From NCBI RefSeq assembly GCF_007747215.1, contig NZ_CP036273.1, positions 5,564,322 to 5,628,321 of the forward strand: a DNA stretch of 64,000 nucleotides, in the 5' to 3' direction. Positions 43,631 through 52,864 of this stretch are shown here, piece after piece. The notes under the pieces are model-generated. The model worked only from the letters and a program-made list of their open reading frames with translations, did not search any database and had not been told where the DNA came from. Positions within the stretch are counted from its first letter, which is position 1, and each line of letters opens with the position of its first letter. The position numbers and the translations under genes are program-made. The DNA is from Urbifossiella limnaea (GTDB taxonomy: Bacteria; Planctomycetota; Planctomycetia; Gemmatales; Gemmataceae).

Positions 43631-46231
43631 TCACCCACCCGCGAGTACGTCGCCCACGTCCGCCACGGTCGCCGCCGCACGCAGCTTCTCGCGGCTGCCC
43701 GCGTCGCCGGCCACCCGCGCCACGCTGCCCAGCAGCAGCACCTGCAGGTTCGGCTGCTCCGCCGGCGTCACCAGCAGGAAGATCAGGTGGACCGCCGCGG
43801 CCTCGGCGCCGCCGAACGTCACGCCCGCGGCGGAGCGGCCGAACACCACCACCGGCGCCCGCAGCCCCGGGCACCGCGCGTGCGGCACCGCCACACCCAG
43901 CCCCAGGTTCGTCGGCAGGTCGCGCTCCCGCTCGATCGCCAGCTCCGCCGCCGACACCCCCGCCGGCACCGCCCCCGCGGGGATCGCCGCGGCCAGCTCG
44001 CCGATCGCCCCCTCGGCCGTCGTCGCGCTCAGGTCCAGTAGCGCCTCGTTGGTCACGAGCAGGTCGCGGAGCACCACCTTCGGGTGCCGCGGGTACTCGT
44101 CCTCGAACCGGCCGACCACCTGCTCCAGCACGTCCTCGATGGTGACGATGCCCACCGGCGTGTCGCCGTCGCGGACGACGCACACCGTCGCCCCCTCTCG
44201 CTGGAAGAACTGCAGCGTCGATTCCACGTCGTCGTCGGGGCCGACGGCGGTCAGCGGGCGGACCAGCGTCGTCCACGCGGTGCCGTCGCTCGGCAGGCCG
44301 ATCAAATCCTTCGCCAGGAGGTAGCCGACGGGGCGCCCGGTCGCGGCCTCGACCACCGGCCAGCGCGAGAAGCGGTTCTCGCGCACCTGCCGCCGCACGT
44401 CGTCCGGCCCGGCCGCGTCCGACAGCCGGCGGACCCGCGTCCACGGCACCATGATGTTCCGCACCGGCTGCGACCGCAGGCCCGTCACGTTCTCCAGGAT
44501 GAGCCGGGCCCGGATGTCGCGGACGGCGTGCTCGATCCGCTCGCGGCCGGCGCCGGTGTCGGCGAGCACGAGCCGGGCCAACGCCACCGCGGCCTCGGCC
44601 TCCTCGAAGATGGCCGCCGTCGCGCCGACGTGCTCCAGCTCGCCGCGCTCGCGGAGGTAGTGGGCGCGCACGAGAATCTTCAGCGTCGCGTTCAGGCTCC
44701 GTCCGGTGGCCACGATCGCCGCCCGGGTCGCGGCCTGCGGCAGCGTCAGCACCAGGTACGCCGCGCCGCCGACGCCGGCGCTCTCCAGGATCGCGGCCTG
44801 CGACGCGTCGCCGTATACGGCCGTGCGCCCCTCGCGGCGGATCTCGTCCACCGTGTCCATGTTCAGGTCGATGACCACGGTGTCGAGGCCGGCGTCGCGG
44901 AGCAGCCGGTCCACGGTGCGGCCGACGGGGCCGTAGCCGACGACGACGGCGCGGCGGCGCCCCGCGGCGGGCGGCGCCACCTCGGCGTTCGCGCCCTGCA
45001 CACGCCGCTCGGCGCGGGCGGTCAGCAGCGCCCACAGCCGCGGCTGCCGCTTCAGCCAGCGCTCGATCGCGGGGATGCTGCGGAACAGGAGCGGGTTCAG
45101 CGTGATCGACAGGATGGCGCCGCCGACGAGGACGTTGTGCCCGTCGTCGGTCATGAGGCCGGCCTTGCGGGCGGTCTCGGACAGGATGAACGAGAACTCG
45201 CCGATCTGCGCCAGGCCGATGGCCACGACGAGCGCGGTGCGGACGGAGTGCCCCAGGCCGAGAACCAGCACCAGCGCCACCACCGGCTTCACCACCAGGA
45301 TGACGGCCATGACAGCGAGCATCATGAGCGGCTGGCGGACGAGGAAGGCGGGGTCGAACAGCATGCCGACGGACACGAAAAACAGGACGGCGAAGGCGTC
45401 GCGCAGCGGCAGGGCGTCGGCCGCGGCCTGATGGCTGACCGGCGACAGGGCGACCATCATGCCGGCGAGGAACGCCCCGAGCGCCATCGACGCCCCGAAC
45501 AGGGAGTACGCGCCGGCCGCGATCGCCACCGAGAACACCATTACCGTCAGCGTGAACAGCTCCCGCGACCGCAGCCGGGCGACCTTCGTCAGCGCCCACG
45601 GCACCACCCGCGCCCCGGCCACGGCCACGACGGCGATCAGCGCGGACAGCTTCGCCAGCGCGACGCCGACGGCCAGGACGGGGTGGACCGGCTCGGCGGC
45701 CTCGGCGGCCGGGTGCTCGCCGAACACGGGGATCATCACGAGCACGACGACGGTGATCACGTCCTCGACGAGCAGCCAGCCGACGGCGACGTGGCCGGCG
45801 GGCGAGGCGAGCGCGTCGGCGTCCATCAGCACGCGCATGAGCACGACGGTGCTGGCGACGGCGACGGCCATGCCGATGACGGCGCCGGTCCGCGGCGGGA
45901 CGCCGAACGCGGCGAACACGGCGACGCACACGGCGGTGGCGGCGAGGCTCTGCACCACCGCCCCGGGGATGGCCACCCACTTGACGGCGAGCAGGTCGGC
46001 GAGGTGGAAGTGGAGGCCGACGCCGAACATCAGCAGGATGACGCCGACCTCGGCGAGCTGGTGGGCGATGTGGACGTCGCCCTGGATGCCGGGCGTGTGC
46101 GGGCCGATGGCGACGCCGGCCAGCAGGTAGCCGACGATCGGCGACAGCCGCAGCCGCTGGGTGACGAGGCCGAGCACCCACGCGGCGGTGAACGCGACGG
46201 CGATGGTGGAGATGAGCGGGAACTCGTGCAT
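43631..46231 (-). CDS. Cation:proton antiporter fused to TrkA-N, CBS pair and PTS-EIIA-like domain
   Basis: An 866-residue fusion. The CPA2 (KefB/KefC-like) membrane domain spans about residues 1-385. A TrkA-N nucleotide-binding domain follows (GYGPVGRTVDRLL near residue 430). A CorC-type CBS pair (about 590-710) ends in VTIEDVLEQVVGRFEDEYPR, very like the CNNM gene at 39995. The last 140 residues resemble PTS EIIA-2 (PtsN) with the active-site His near residue 782 (VAVPHARCPG). A strong ribosome site (GGAAGGAG) supports ATG 46231; 46306 is less likely. The transporter may respond to NAD, adenine nucleotides and phosphotransfer at once. Confidence 0.88.
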   Translation of the reverse strand: MHEFPLISTIAVAFTAAWVLGLVTQRLRLSPIVGYLLAGVAIGPHTPGIQGDVHIAHQLAEVGVILLMFGVGLHFHLADLLAVKWVAIPGAVVQSLAATAVCVAVFAAFGVPPRTGAVIGMAVAVASTVVLMRVLMDADALASPAGHVAVGWLLVEDVITVVVLVMIPVFGEHPAAEAAEPVHPVLAVGVALAKLSALIAVVAVAGARVVPWALTKVARLRSRELFTLTVMVFSVAIAAGAYSLFGASMALGAFLAGMMVALSPVSHQAAADALPLRDAFAVLFFVSVGMLFDPAFLVRQPLMMLAVMAVILVVKPVVALVLVLGLGHSVRTALVVAIGLAQIGEFSFILSETARKAGLMTDDGHNVLVGGAILSITLNPLLFRSIPAIERWLKRQPRLWALLTARAERRVQGANAEVAPPAAGRRRAVVVGYGPVGRTVDRLLRDAGLDTVVIDLNMDTVDEIRREGRTAVYGDASQAAILESAGVGGAAYLVLTLPQAATRAAIVATGRSLNATLKILVRAHYLRERGELEHVGATAAIFEEAEAAVALARLVLADTGAGRERIEHAVRDIRARLILENVTGLRSQPVRNIMVPWTRVRRLSDAAGPDDVRRQVRENRFSRWPVVEAATGRPVGYLLAKDLIGLPSDGTAWTTLVRPLTAVGPDDDVESTLQFFQREGATVCVVRDGDTPVGIVTIEDVLEQVVGRFEDEYPRHPKVVLRDLLVTNEALLDLSATTAEGAIGELAAAIPAGAVPAGVSAAELAIERERDLPTNLGLGVAVPHARCPGLRAPVVVFGRSAAGVTFGGAEAAAVHLIFLLVTPAEQPNLQVLLLGSVARVAGDAGSREKLRAAATVADVGDVLAGG

Positions 46232-46318
46232 CCGTGCTCCTTCCCGGCCGCGGTCACTGCGCCGGGCCACCCGGATAGAGATGCGGCCGGGCGGCGGGTT
46301 CGTCACCCCTTGAAAACG

Positions 46319-46350
46319 CGCGCGGCGGGGTCATCCGACCCCGCCGCGCG
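46319..46350. terminator. Strong GC hairpin
   Basis: Perfect 14-base arms (cgcgcggcggggtc against its complement) around a 4-base loop, between the DUF1501 side and the antiporter start. It has no T-run. It could end the transcript from the DUF1501 side. Confidence 0.6.
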
Positions 46351-46370
46351 CCACACCCGGGACCGGGCGG

Positions 46371-46493
46371 CTACTGGATCGTCAGCACCACCCGGTCGTC
46401 GGGGCCGAGGACTTCGATCGTCCGGACGGTCGGCCGGGCCACGGGCCGGACGCATCGACGCGCAGGACAGCCACGACGTGATGGCTTGAGCAC
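46371..46493 (-). CDS. Possible 40-residue protein
   Basis: A GTG at 46493 opens 40 codons, ending VRTIEVLGPDDRVVLTIQ. The C-terminal half reads like a real beta hairpin rather than a shadow. It starts ten bases past the DUF1501 stop on the same strand, with no clear ribosome site. It might be a small protein or the remnant of a larger one. Low confidence. Confidence 0.3.
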   Translation of the reverse strand: MLKPSRRGCPARRCVRPVARPTVRTIEVLGPDDRVVLTIQ

Positions 46494-46503
46494 ACCTGCG
46501 GGT

Positions 46504-47961
46504 TTACGCCAGCACCCCCCGCACGACGTGACCGTGCACGTCGGTCAACCGGTAAGCGCGACCCTGGAAGCGGAACGTCAGCTTCTCGTGGTCGATGCCC
46601 AGCAGGTGGAGAATCGTGGCCTGCAAGTCGTGGACGTGGACCGGGTTCTCGGCGGGGCCGAAGCCGAAGTCGTCGGAGCTGCCGTAGGTCGTGCCGGCCT
46701 TCACGCCGCCGCCGGCCATCCAGATCGAGAACACGTACGGGTGGTGGTCGCGGCCCCACGTCTTCACCTCGGCGATCGGCCCCTGCAGGAACGGCGTGCG
46801 GCCGAACTCGCCGCCCCAGATCACGAGCGTGTCGTCGAGCAACCCCAGGCGCTTCAGGTCGCGGACGAGCGCGGCGCTCGGGCCGTCCGTGTCCTCGCAC
46901 TGAATCTTCAGCTGCGTGTTGAGGTTGCGGTGCTGGTCCCAGCCGGCGTGGAACAGCTGCACGAAGCGGGTGCCGCGCTCGATCAGCCGGCGGGCCATCA
47001 GGCAGTTGTACGCGAAGCTCCCCTGCCGCCGCACGTCCGGGCCGTACGTCTCCAGCACCTTCAGCGGCTCCTTGCTGAAGTCGGTCAGCTCGGGCACGCT
47101 GCTCTGCATCCGGTACGCCATCTCGTACTGGGCGATGCGGGTGGCGATCTCGGGGTCGCCGAACTCGCGGAGGCCCAGCTCGTTCATCCGGGCCAGGTCG
47201 TCGAGCACGGCCCGGCGGCTCTCGCGGCTCATGCCGTCGGGGTTCGACAGGTACAGCACCGGGTCGCCGCTGCCGCGGAACTTGACGCCCTGGAACCGCG
47301 TCGGCAGGAAGCCGCTCCCCCAGTAGAAGTCGTAGAAGATCTGGCCGCAGCTCGCCTCCTTGTCGCGACTCGTCATCACCACGAAGCCGGGCAGGTCTTC
47401 GGACTCGCTGCCGAGGCCGTACGTGAGCCAGCTCCCCATGCTCGGGCGGCCGGGCATCTCGTTGCCGGTCATGAAGAACGTGATCGCCGGGGCGTGGTTC
47501 ACCTGCGTCGTGTGCATCGACTTGATGAAGCACACGTCGTCGGCGATGGCCGCGGTGTGCCGCATGAAGTCGGACACCCACGCGCCGCTCTTGCCGTGGC
47601 GGGCGAACTTCGTGATCTCGGGGAGGCACGGCCGGGCGGCCTGGCCGCTGGTCATCGTGCTGAAGCGGGCGCCGCCGACCACGGAGTCGGGAATCTGCTG
47701 CCCCTTGCGGCGGGTCAGCTCGGGCTTGTAGTCGAACAGGTCCACGTGCGTGGGCGCGCCGTTCTGGAACAGGTAGATGACGCGCTTCGCCTTTGGCGCG
47801 AAGTGCGGCAGCGTCGGCAGCCCGCCGACGCGCTGGCCCGGGGCGGCGGCGGCGTCTTTCCCGATCAGCGAGGACAGCGCGGCGGCGCCGATGCCGACGG
47901 CGGAGCGGCCGAAGAAGTGGCGGCGCGACAGGTGGAGGGCGCGTTCGGCGGCCGGGTGCAT
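46504..47961 (-). CDS. DUF1501 family protein
   Basis: A 485-residue protein of the DUF1501 (sulfatase-like fold) family, typical of planctomycetes. The N-terminus has a twin-arginine motif (LSRRHFFGRSAVGIGAAAL), so it is probably exported folded. VIYLFQNGAPTHVDLFDYKP opens the domain, with MTGNEMPGRPSMGSWLTYGL and IWGGEFGRTPFLQG near the middle and end. Such proteins are nearly always encoded next to a DUF1549/DUF1553 protein, as here. The biochemical role is not established. Confidence 0.9.
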   Translation of the reverse strand: MHPAAERALHLSRRHFFGRSAVGIGAAALSSLIGKDAAAAPGQRVGGLPTLPHFAPKAKRVIYLFQNGAPTHVDLFDYKPELTRRKGQQIPDSVVGGARFSTMTSGQAARPCLPEITKFARHGKSGAWVSDFMRHTAAIADDVCFIKSMHTTQVNHAPAITFFMTGNEMPGRPSMGSWLTYGLGSESEDLPGFVVMTSRDKEASCGQIFYDFYWGSGFLPTRFQGVKFRGSGDPVLYLSNPDGMSRESRRAVLDDLARMNELGLREFGDPEIATRIAQYEMAYRMQSSVPELTDFSKEPLKVLETYGPDVRRQGSFAYNCLMARRLIERGTRFVQLFHAGWDQHRNLNTQLKIQCEDTDGPSAALVRDLKRLGLLDDTLVIWGGEFGRTPFLQGPIAEVKTWGRDHHPYVFSIWMAGGGVKAGTTYGSSDDFGFGPAENPVHVHDLQATILHLLGIDHEKLTFRFQGRAYRLTDVHGHVVRGVLA

Positions 47962-47984
47962 GTCGAGGTTCCGATGCTCGGGGC

Positions 47985-48036
47985 TTCGCCGCTTGCGGCT
48001 TAGCGGCGTGGACGCCGCTAAGCCGCAAGCGGCGAA
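47985..48036. repeat. Perfect inverted repeat between DUF1549/1553 and DUF1501 genes
   Basis: 25-base arms at 47985-48009 and 48012-48036 (ttcgccgcttgcggcttagc and onward) with a 2-base centre. It sits in the 86-base gap of an otherwise standard two-gene operon. Confidence 0.92.
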
Positions 48037-48047
48037 ACCAGGGTGGC

Positions 48048-50510
48048 TCACTGCTTCGTCAGTGTTTCGTCGAGGTTCAGGATCAGCGTGCAGACCGCCG
48101 TCAGCGCCGCGTGCTCGACCACGTCCAGGTCGGTGCGCCGCGGCATCTCGCCGACGCTCAGCAGCCGCGACGCCGCGGCCCGGTCGGCGGAGTAGAGCCG
48201 CCGCTGCCGGTCGAGCGCACCGCGGAGAATCCCCACCTCCGCGTCCGCCGGCACGCGCCCGACCGCGTGGCGGAACGCGGCGCGCAGTCGATCCGCATCG
48301 TCCTTCCCGCCCTCGATCATCGCCCGCTGCGCCAGCACCCGCGCGGCCTCGACGAAGGTCGTGTCGTTGAGCGTGGTGAGGGCGTGGAGCGGCGTGTTGG
48401 TCGTGGTCGTCTTGACGGCGCACGTCTGGCGGTTGGCGGTGTCGAAGAACATCGTCGGCCCCACGATCCGCCGCCAGAACACGTACAGGCTGCGGCGGTA
48501 CAGCGCCGCGCCGGTGTCCTGCTGGTAGCGCTTGAAGCCGAAGGTGGCTTCCTCCCAGATGCCCGGCGGCTGGTACGTCCGCACCGGGGTGCCGCCGACG
48601 GTCGGCGTCATGATCCCGGCCGCGAACAGCGCCTGATCGCGGAGCATCCAGGAGGGCAGCCGGTGCCGCGGGCCGCGCGCCAGCAGCCGGTTCTCGGGGT
48701 CGCGCTCCCGCGCCTCCGCCGTCACCTTCGACGACTGCCGGTACGTCTGGCTCGTCACGATCAGGCGCACCAACTTCTTCACGTCCCAGCCGCCGTCGCG
48801 GAACTCGACGGCGAGCCAGTCGAGGAGTTCGGGGTGGCTCGGCCGCTCGCCCTGCACGCCGAAGTCGTCGGCGGTCTTGACGAGGCCGGTGCCGAAGAAC
48901 GTCTGCCAGTAGCGGTTCACGGTCACGCGCGCGGTCAGCGGGTTGTCCTTCGCCACGACCCAGTTCGCCAGCGCCAGCCGGTTCACCGGTGCGTCCTTGG
49001 GCAGCGCCGGTAGCGACTCCGGCACGCCGGGCTGGACCTTGTCCTCGTGCTTGTCGTAGGTGCCGCGGGTGAGGATGAACGTGTCGCGGGGCTTGGGCAT
49101 GTCGCCCATCACCATCACCTTCGGGATCGCCCCGGCGGCCGCGTCGCGCTCGCCCTTGCGCTTGCGAAATTCCTTCAGTTGCGCCACGTACGCCGGCTCG
49201 GACTTCTCGTAGTGCTTGGCGAGTTCGTCCTGGTTCGCGTCGGTGCGGCCGTTCGGCCCCTTCCGCAGCGCCGACTCGATCACCGCCGGCAGCTTCGACT
49301 CGTACTTGCCGTCCTTCGTCGTCACCGCGGCGTCGTCGCGGAACCTCTTCTCGACCGGGGTCAGCTTCCCGACGACCTCGTCGAGTGACTTCTGCGCCGC
49401 CTTCAGCCGCGTTTCCATGTCGGGCGTGCTGAAGTCGATGACGGGCGGCGTCTGGCCGTTGCCGCCGCCGCCGTTCACCGGCGTCTGGTTGAAGTACGCG
49501 AACAGCCGGTAGTAGTCGCGGCGGCTGATCGGGTCGAACTTGTGGTCGTGGCACCGCGAGCACGTCAGCGTCAGGCCCAGCCAGATGGTGCCGAGCGTCT
49601 CCGTCTGGTCGAACACGTACTCGATGCGGTTCTCCTCCGGGATGCGGCCGCCCTCGCCGTTGATCATGTGGTTGCGGTTGAAGCCGGTCGCCAGGATTTG
49701 CTCGCGGGTGGCGTTGGGCATCAGGTCGCCGGCCAGCTGCCACACCGTGAAGCGGTCGTACGGCATGTTGTCGTTGAAGGCCCGCACCACCCAGTCGCGC
49801 CACGGCCACATGGTCCGCTCGTTGTCGCCCTGGTAGCCGTTGCTGTCGGCGTAGCGGGCGGCGTCGAGCCAGTCCCAGGCCATCCGCTCGCCGTACCGCG
49901 GCGACGCCAGCAGCCGATCGACCACCTTCTCGAAGGCGTCGGGGGCCGGGTCGGCGGCGAACGCATCGACCTCGGCCGGGGTGGGCGGCAGGCCGGTCAG
50001 GTCGAGCGTGACGCGGCGGATGAGTTGCTCCTTCGTCGCGGCCGGCGCCGGCGTCAGCTTCTCCTTCCGCAAGCGGGCCTGCACGAACGCGTCGATCGGG
50101 TTGCCGTTCCCCGGCACCGGCGGCCGCGTCGGCGGCTCGAACGCCCAGTGCCGACCCCAGGGAGCGCCCTGGTCGATCCAGCGCTTCAGCACGTCCTTTT
50201 GCTGCGGCGTCAGTTGCTTGACGTTCTTCGCCGGCGGCATCACCTCGGTCGGGTCCGCGGACGTGATCCGCTTGTAGAGCTCGCTGTCGGCGCTCTTGCC
50301 GGGCACGATGCTGCCGCTGGCGTGGGCGTCGTCCTTGGTGTCGAGCCGCAGGTCGCCCTTGCGGGCCTTCGCGTCGGGGCCGTGGCAGGCGAAGCAGTTG
50401 TCGGACAGGATCGGCAGCACGTCGCGGGCGAAGTCAACTTTCGGGGGTGCGTCCGCGAGCGCGGTGCCGGGGGCGAGGGCGAACAGCAGTAGGGAGAGGC
50501 GGAGCGGCAT
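48048..50510 (-). CDS. DUF1549/DUF1553 protein with N-terminal cytochrome c-like domain
   Basis: An 820-residue exported protein. Signal peptide LSLLLFALAPGTALADA. A planctomycete cytochrome (PSCyt1-type) domain carries the heme motif CFACH (residues 39-43). DUF1549 then covers about 140-345, with LIRRVTLDLTGLPPTPAEVD and a second CxxCH-like motif CSRCH. DUF1553 fills the C-terminal part. The two heme-type motifs suggest electron transfer in the periplasm. It is paired with the DUF1501 gene downstream. The start at 50510 opens the signal peptide. Confidence 0.92.
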   Translation of the reverse strand: MPLRLSLLLFALAPGTALADAPPKVDFARDVLPILSDNCFACHGPDAKARKGDLRLDTKDDAHASGSIVPGKSADSELYKRITSADPTEVMPPAKNVKQLTPQQKDVLKRWIDQGAPWGRHWAFEPPTRPPVPGNGNPIDAFVQARLRKEKLTPAPAATKEQLIRRVTLDLTGLPPTPAEVDAFAADPAPDAFEKVVDRLLASPRYGERMAWDWLDAARYADSNGYQGDNERTMWPWRDWVVRAFNDNMPYDRFTVWQLAGDLMPNATREQILATGFNRNHMINGEGGRIPEENRIEYVFDQTETLGTIWLGLTLTCSRCHDHKFDPISRRDYYRLFAYFNQTPVNGGGGNGQTPPVIDFSTPDMETRLKAAQKSLDEVVGKLTPVEKRFRDDAAVTTKDGKYESKLPAVIESALRKGPNGRTDANQDELAKHYEKSEPAYVAQLKEFRKRKGERDAAAGAIPKVMVMGDMPKPRDTFILTRGTYDKHEDKVQPGVPESLPALPKDAPVNRLALANWVVAKDNPLTARVTVNRYWQTFFGTGLVKTADDFGVQGERPSHPELLDWLAVEFRDGGWDVKKLVRLIVTSQTYRQSSKVTAEARERDPENRLLARGPRHRLPSWMLRDQALFAAGIMTPTVGGTPVRTYQPPGIWEEATFGFKRYQQDTGAALYRRSLYVFWRRIVGPTMFFDTANRQTCAVKTTTTNTPLHALTTLNDTTFVEAARVLAQRAMIEGGKDDADRLRAAFRHAVGRVPADAEVGILRGALDRQRRLYSADRAAASRLLSVGEMPRRTDLDVVEHAALTAVCTLILNLDETLTKQ

Positions 50511-50551
50511 GGCGCGGAGCCCGGCGGGTGGGTATTTGTCAGGATAACCGA

Positions 50552-50610
50552 CGTGGGGCCGGATTCCAACCGGCCGGTTCGGGCACCGCCGGTTCGAAAC
50601 CGGCCCCACG
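50552..50610. repeat. Inverted repeat between divergent genes
   Basis: Arms at 50552-50573 and 50589-50610 (cgtggggccggattccaacc and onward) pair with two mismatches. It lies in the 254-base gap between the DUF1549 gene and the chemosensory operon. The rest of the gap shows no gene. Confidence 0.85.
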
Positions 50611-50764
50611 CCGCGGGAAGGTACAACGAGTGTCCGGGTCGTAGCGGTCGCGCCGAAGCCGGCGGGCGGCGAGTCTGCGCGGGCTGGGGAATCCGGGCTG
50701 GTTCGGCCGGCCGGCGCGGGTAGGATCGAATCTGCCACCCTCCCGGCTCCCGCGGGCACGCATC

Positions 50765-52426
50765 ATGTTCCGGCTGCGCGACTGGTCCCTCCCGGCCAAA
50801 CTGTACGCCCTGGTCGTCGGCTACTCCGTGCTCGTGGCCGGCGTGCTCGTGTTCGCCGGCTACCTGATGCGCACGTACCGCGTGCACGGGCCGGTGTACG
50901 AGGAGATCGCGTCCGACTACCGCCTGCTCAACGACATGGACCCGCCGATGATGAGCATCGGCGCCGCGTACCTCATGCTGTCCGAGCTGGACTCGTTCGG
51001 CAGCGACGCGGCCGAGATCCGCGACAACACCCAGAAGTTCCGCGACTACGAGGCCAAGTACAACGAGCGGCGGGCGTACTGGCTGGCCCCCGGCCGGCTC
51101 CCCGAGGGCGAGATCCGCCGCGGGCTCGAAGGGGCGGTCCACACACCCGCCGCCGACGTGTTTCGGATCGCCAACGAGGAGTACCTGCCGCTCATCGGCA
51201 AGGGCCCGGAGGCGACGAAGAAGGCCAACGAGATTCTGAACACCCGCATCCGCCCGAAGTTCTACGAGCACCGCCGGGCGTCCGTCGCCGTGGTCGAGAA
51301 GATCCGGGCCGAGACCGAATCGGACGAGCTGAGGGCTTATGGGGACTCGAACTTTTGGGCGTCGACCCTGGCCTGGGTCAGCGTCGCGCTGGTCGTCGTC
51401 ATGGGCCTGACGGGCTGGTGGGTGGCGACGTCGCTCATCCGCACCGCCCGCGAGCTGCGCAACCGCGTCCGCGAGATGGCCAGCGGCAGCGGCGACCTGC
51501 ACACCCGGCTCGTCGTCCCCGGGGCCGACGAGATGGGCCAGCTCGCCGAGGGGATCAACGGCGTGATGGGCCGCGTGCAGGCGATCGTGGCCAAGGTCCG
51601 CGAGTCGAGCCTGCAACTCCTCACCGTCGCCTCGCAGATCGCCGCGACGGCCCGCCGGCAGGAGCAGACGGTGCAGGACTTGAGCGCCTCGACGGTCCAG
51701 GTGGCCGCGAGCGTCCGCGAGATCTCGGCGACGAGCCAGGACCTGTCCGGCACGATGAACGAGGTGAACGAGTCGGCCGGGCACGCCGCCGACCTGGCGA
51801 CCCGCGGCCGCGACAACACCAACCACATGGCCGGCGAGATCCGGAACCTCCTGGAATCGACGGTGTCGGTGTCGTCGAAGCTCGGCATGATCCGCGAGAA
51901 GGCCGACCGCATCAACGCCGTGGTGACGACGATCACGAAGGTGGCCGACCAGACGAACCTGCTGTCGATCAACGCCGCGATCGAGGCCGAGAAGGCGGGC
52001 GAGTACGGCCGCGGCTTCCTGGTCGTGGCGCGGGAGATCCGCCGCCTCGCGGACCAGACCGCGGTGGCCACGCTGGACATCGAGACGATGGTGCGCCAGA
52101 TGCAGGACGCGGTTTCCGCCGGCGTGATGCAGATGGACAAGTTCGCCGACGAGGTGCGCAGCGGCGTCGGGCAGGTGACCACGATCAACCAGATGACGTA
52201 CGAGATCATCACCGAGGTGACGGGGCTGAGCGACCGGTTCCAGCTGGTGACCGAGGGGATGAAGAACCAGGCGGCCGGGGCGCAGCAGATCAACGACGCC
52301 ATGGGGCAGATCGCCGAGAGCACGAAGCGGAACGCGCAGTCGGTGCAGGAGTTCGAGCGCGCGACGGAGCACCTGCGGGCGTCGGTCGAGGGGCTGAACC
52401 AGGAAATCGTGCAGTTCAAGATTTGA
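50765..52426 (+). CDS. Methyl-accepting chemotaxis protein, WspA-like
   Basis: A 553-residue receptor: a membrane helix near residues 12-35, a periplasmic sensor region, a second helix near 197-217 (WASTLAWVSVALVVVMGLTG), HAMP, and a signalling domain. The hairpin tip reads NLLSINAAIEAEKAGEYGRG with REIRRLADQTAVATLDIETM, the form found in WspA receptors rather than in motility MCPs. It opens a five-gene operon of wspABCDE type. Confidence 0.88.
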   Translation: MFRLRDWSLPAKLYALVVGYSVLVAGVLVFAGYLMRTYRVHGPVYEEIASDYRLLNDMDPPMMSIGAAYLMLSELDSFGSDAAEIRDNTQKFRDYEAKYNERRAYWLAPGRLPEGEIRRGLEGAVHTPAADVFRIANEEYLPLIGKGPEATKKANEILNTRIRPKFYEHRRASVAVVEKIRAETESDELRAYGDSNFWASTLAWVSVALVVVMGLTGWWVATSLIRTARELRNRVREMASGSGDLHTRLVVPGADEMGQLAEGINGVMGRVQAIVAKVRESSLQLLTVASQIAATARRQEQTVQDLSASTVQVAASVREISATSQDLSGTMNEVNESAGHAADLATRGRDNTNHMAGEIRNLLESTVSVSSKLGMIREKADRINAVVTTITKVADQTNLLSINAAIEAEKAGEYGRGFLVVAREIRRLADQTAVATLDIETMVRQMQDAVSAGVMQMDKFADEVRSGVGQVTTINQMTYEIITEVTGLSDRFQLVTEGMKNQAAGAQQINDAMGQIAESTKRNAQSVQEFERATEHLRASVEGLNQEIVQFKI

Positions 52427-52432
52427 GTGCCC

Positions 52433-52864
52433 ATGCTCGCGCTGACGTTCCAGGTCGGCACGGACCGGGTGGCGGTCGACGTCCGCCGCGTGCGGGAGGT
52501 CGTGCCCCGGGTGCGGGTGACGCCCGCGACCGGCGGCCCGGCGTGGCTGGCGGGCGTGTTCGTGTATCGCGGCCGGGTCGTGCCCGTGGTAGACTTGTAC
52601 CGACTGGTCGGGGCCGGGGAGTGCCCGCCGCACCTGAGCAGCCGGGTGATCCTCGTGCCCCGGCCGGACGCGCCGGACGACTTGGTCGGCCTCCTCGCCA
52701 CGCAGGTGGCCGACGTCCGCGACCTGCCCGCCCTCCCGCCCGCGGCCGCCGGCGGCCCGCTCCTCGGCCCGCCGGTCGCGGACGGGGCCGGCGTCCTCCG
52801 CCTGCTCGACCCCGACCGCCTCCTCGCGCACCTGGAACCGCCCCGCCCAGGAACCGGGCCATGA
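52433..52864 (+). CDS. CheW-like adaptor, WspB-like
   Basis: A 143-residue CheW domain: ALTFQVGTDRVAVDVRRVRE, GVFVYRGRVVPVVDLYRLVG, then a variable C-terminus. CheW proteins link receptors to the CheA kinase. A GTG at 52427 is an alternative start. Its stop overlaps the start of the next gene (ATGA at 52861). Confidence 0.85.
   Translation: MLALTFQVGTDRVAVDVRRVREVVPRVRVTPATGGPAWLAGVFVYRGRVVPVVDLYRLVGAGECPPHLSSRVILVPRPDAPDDLVGLLATQVADVRDLPALPPAAAGGPLLGPPVADGAGVLRLLDPDRLLAHLEPPRPGTGP

Noticed and set aside
46504-49809. A single 1101-codon frame covering DUF1501 and upstream sequence
   Set aside because: Upstream codons are a shadow of the DUF1549/1553 gene; the Tat signal marks the true start at 47961.
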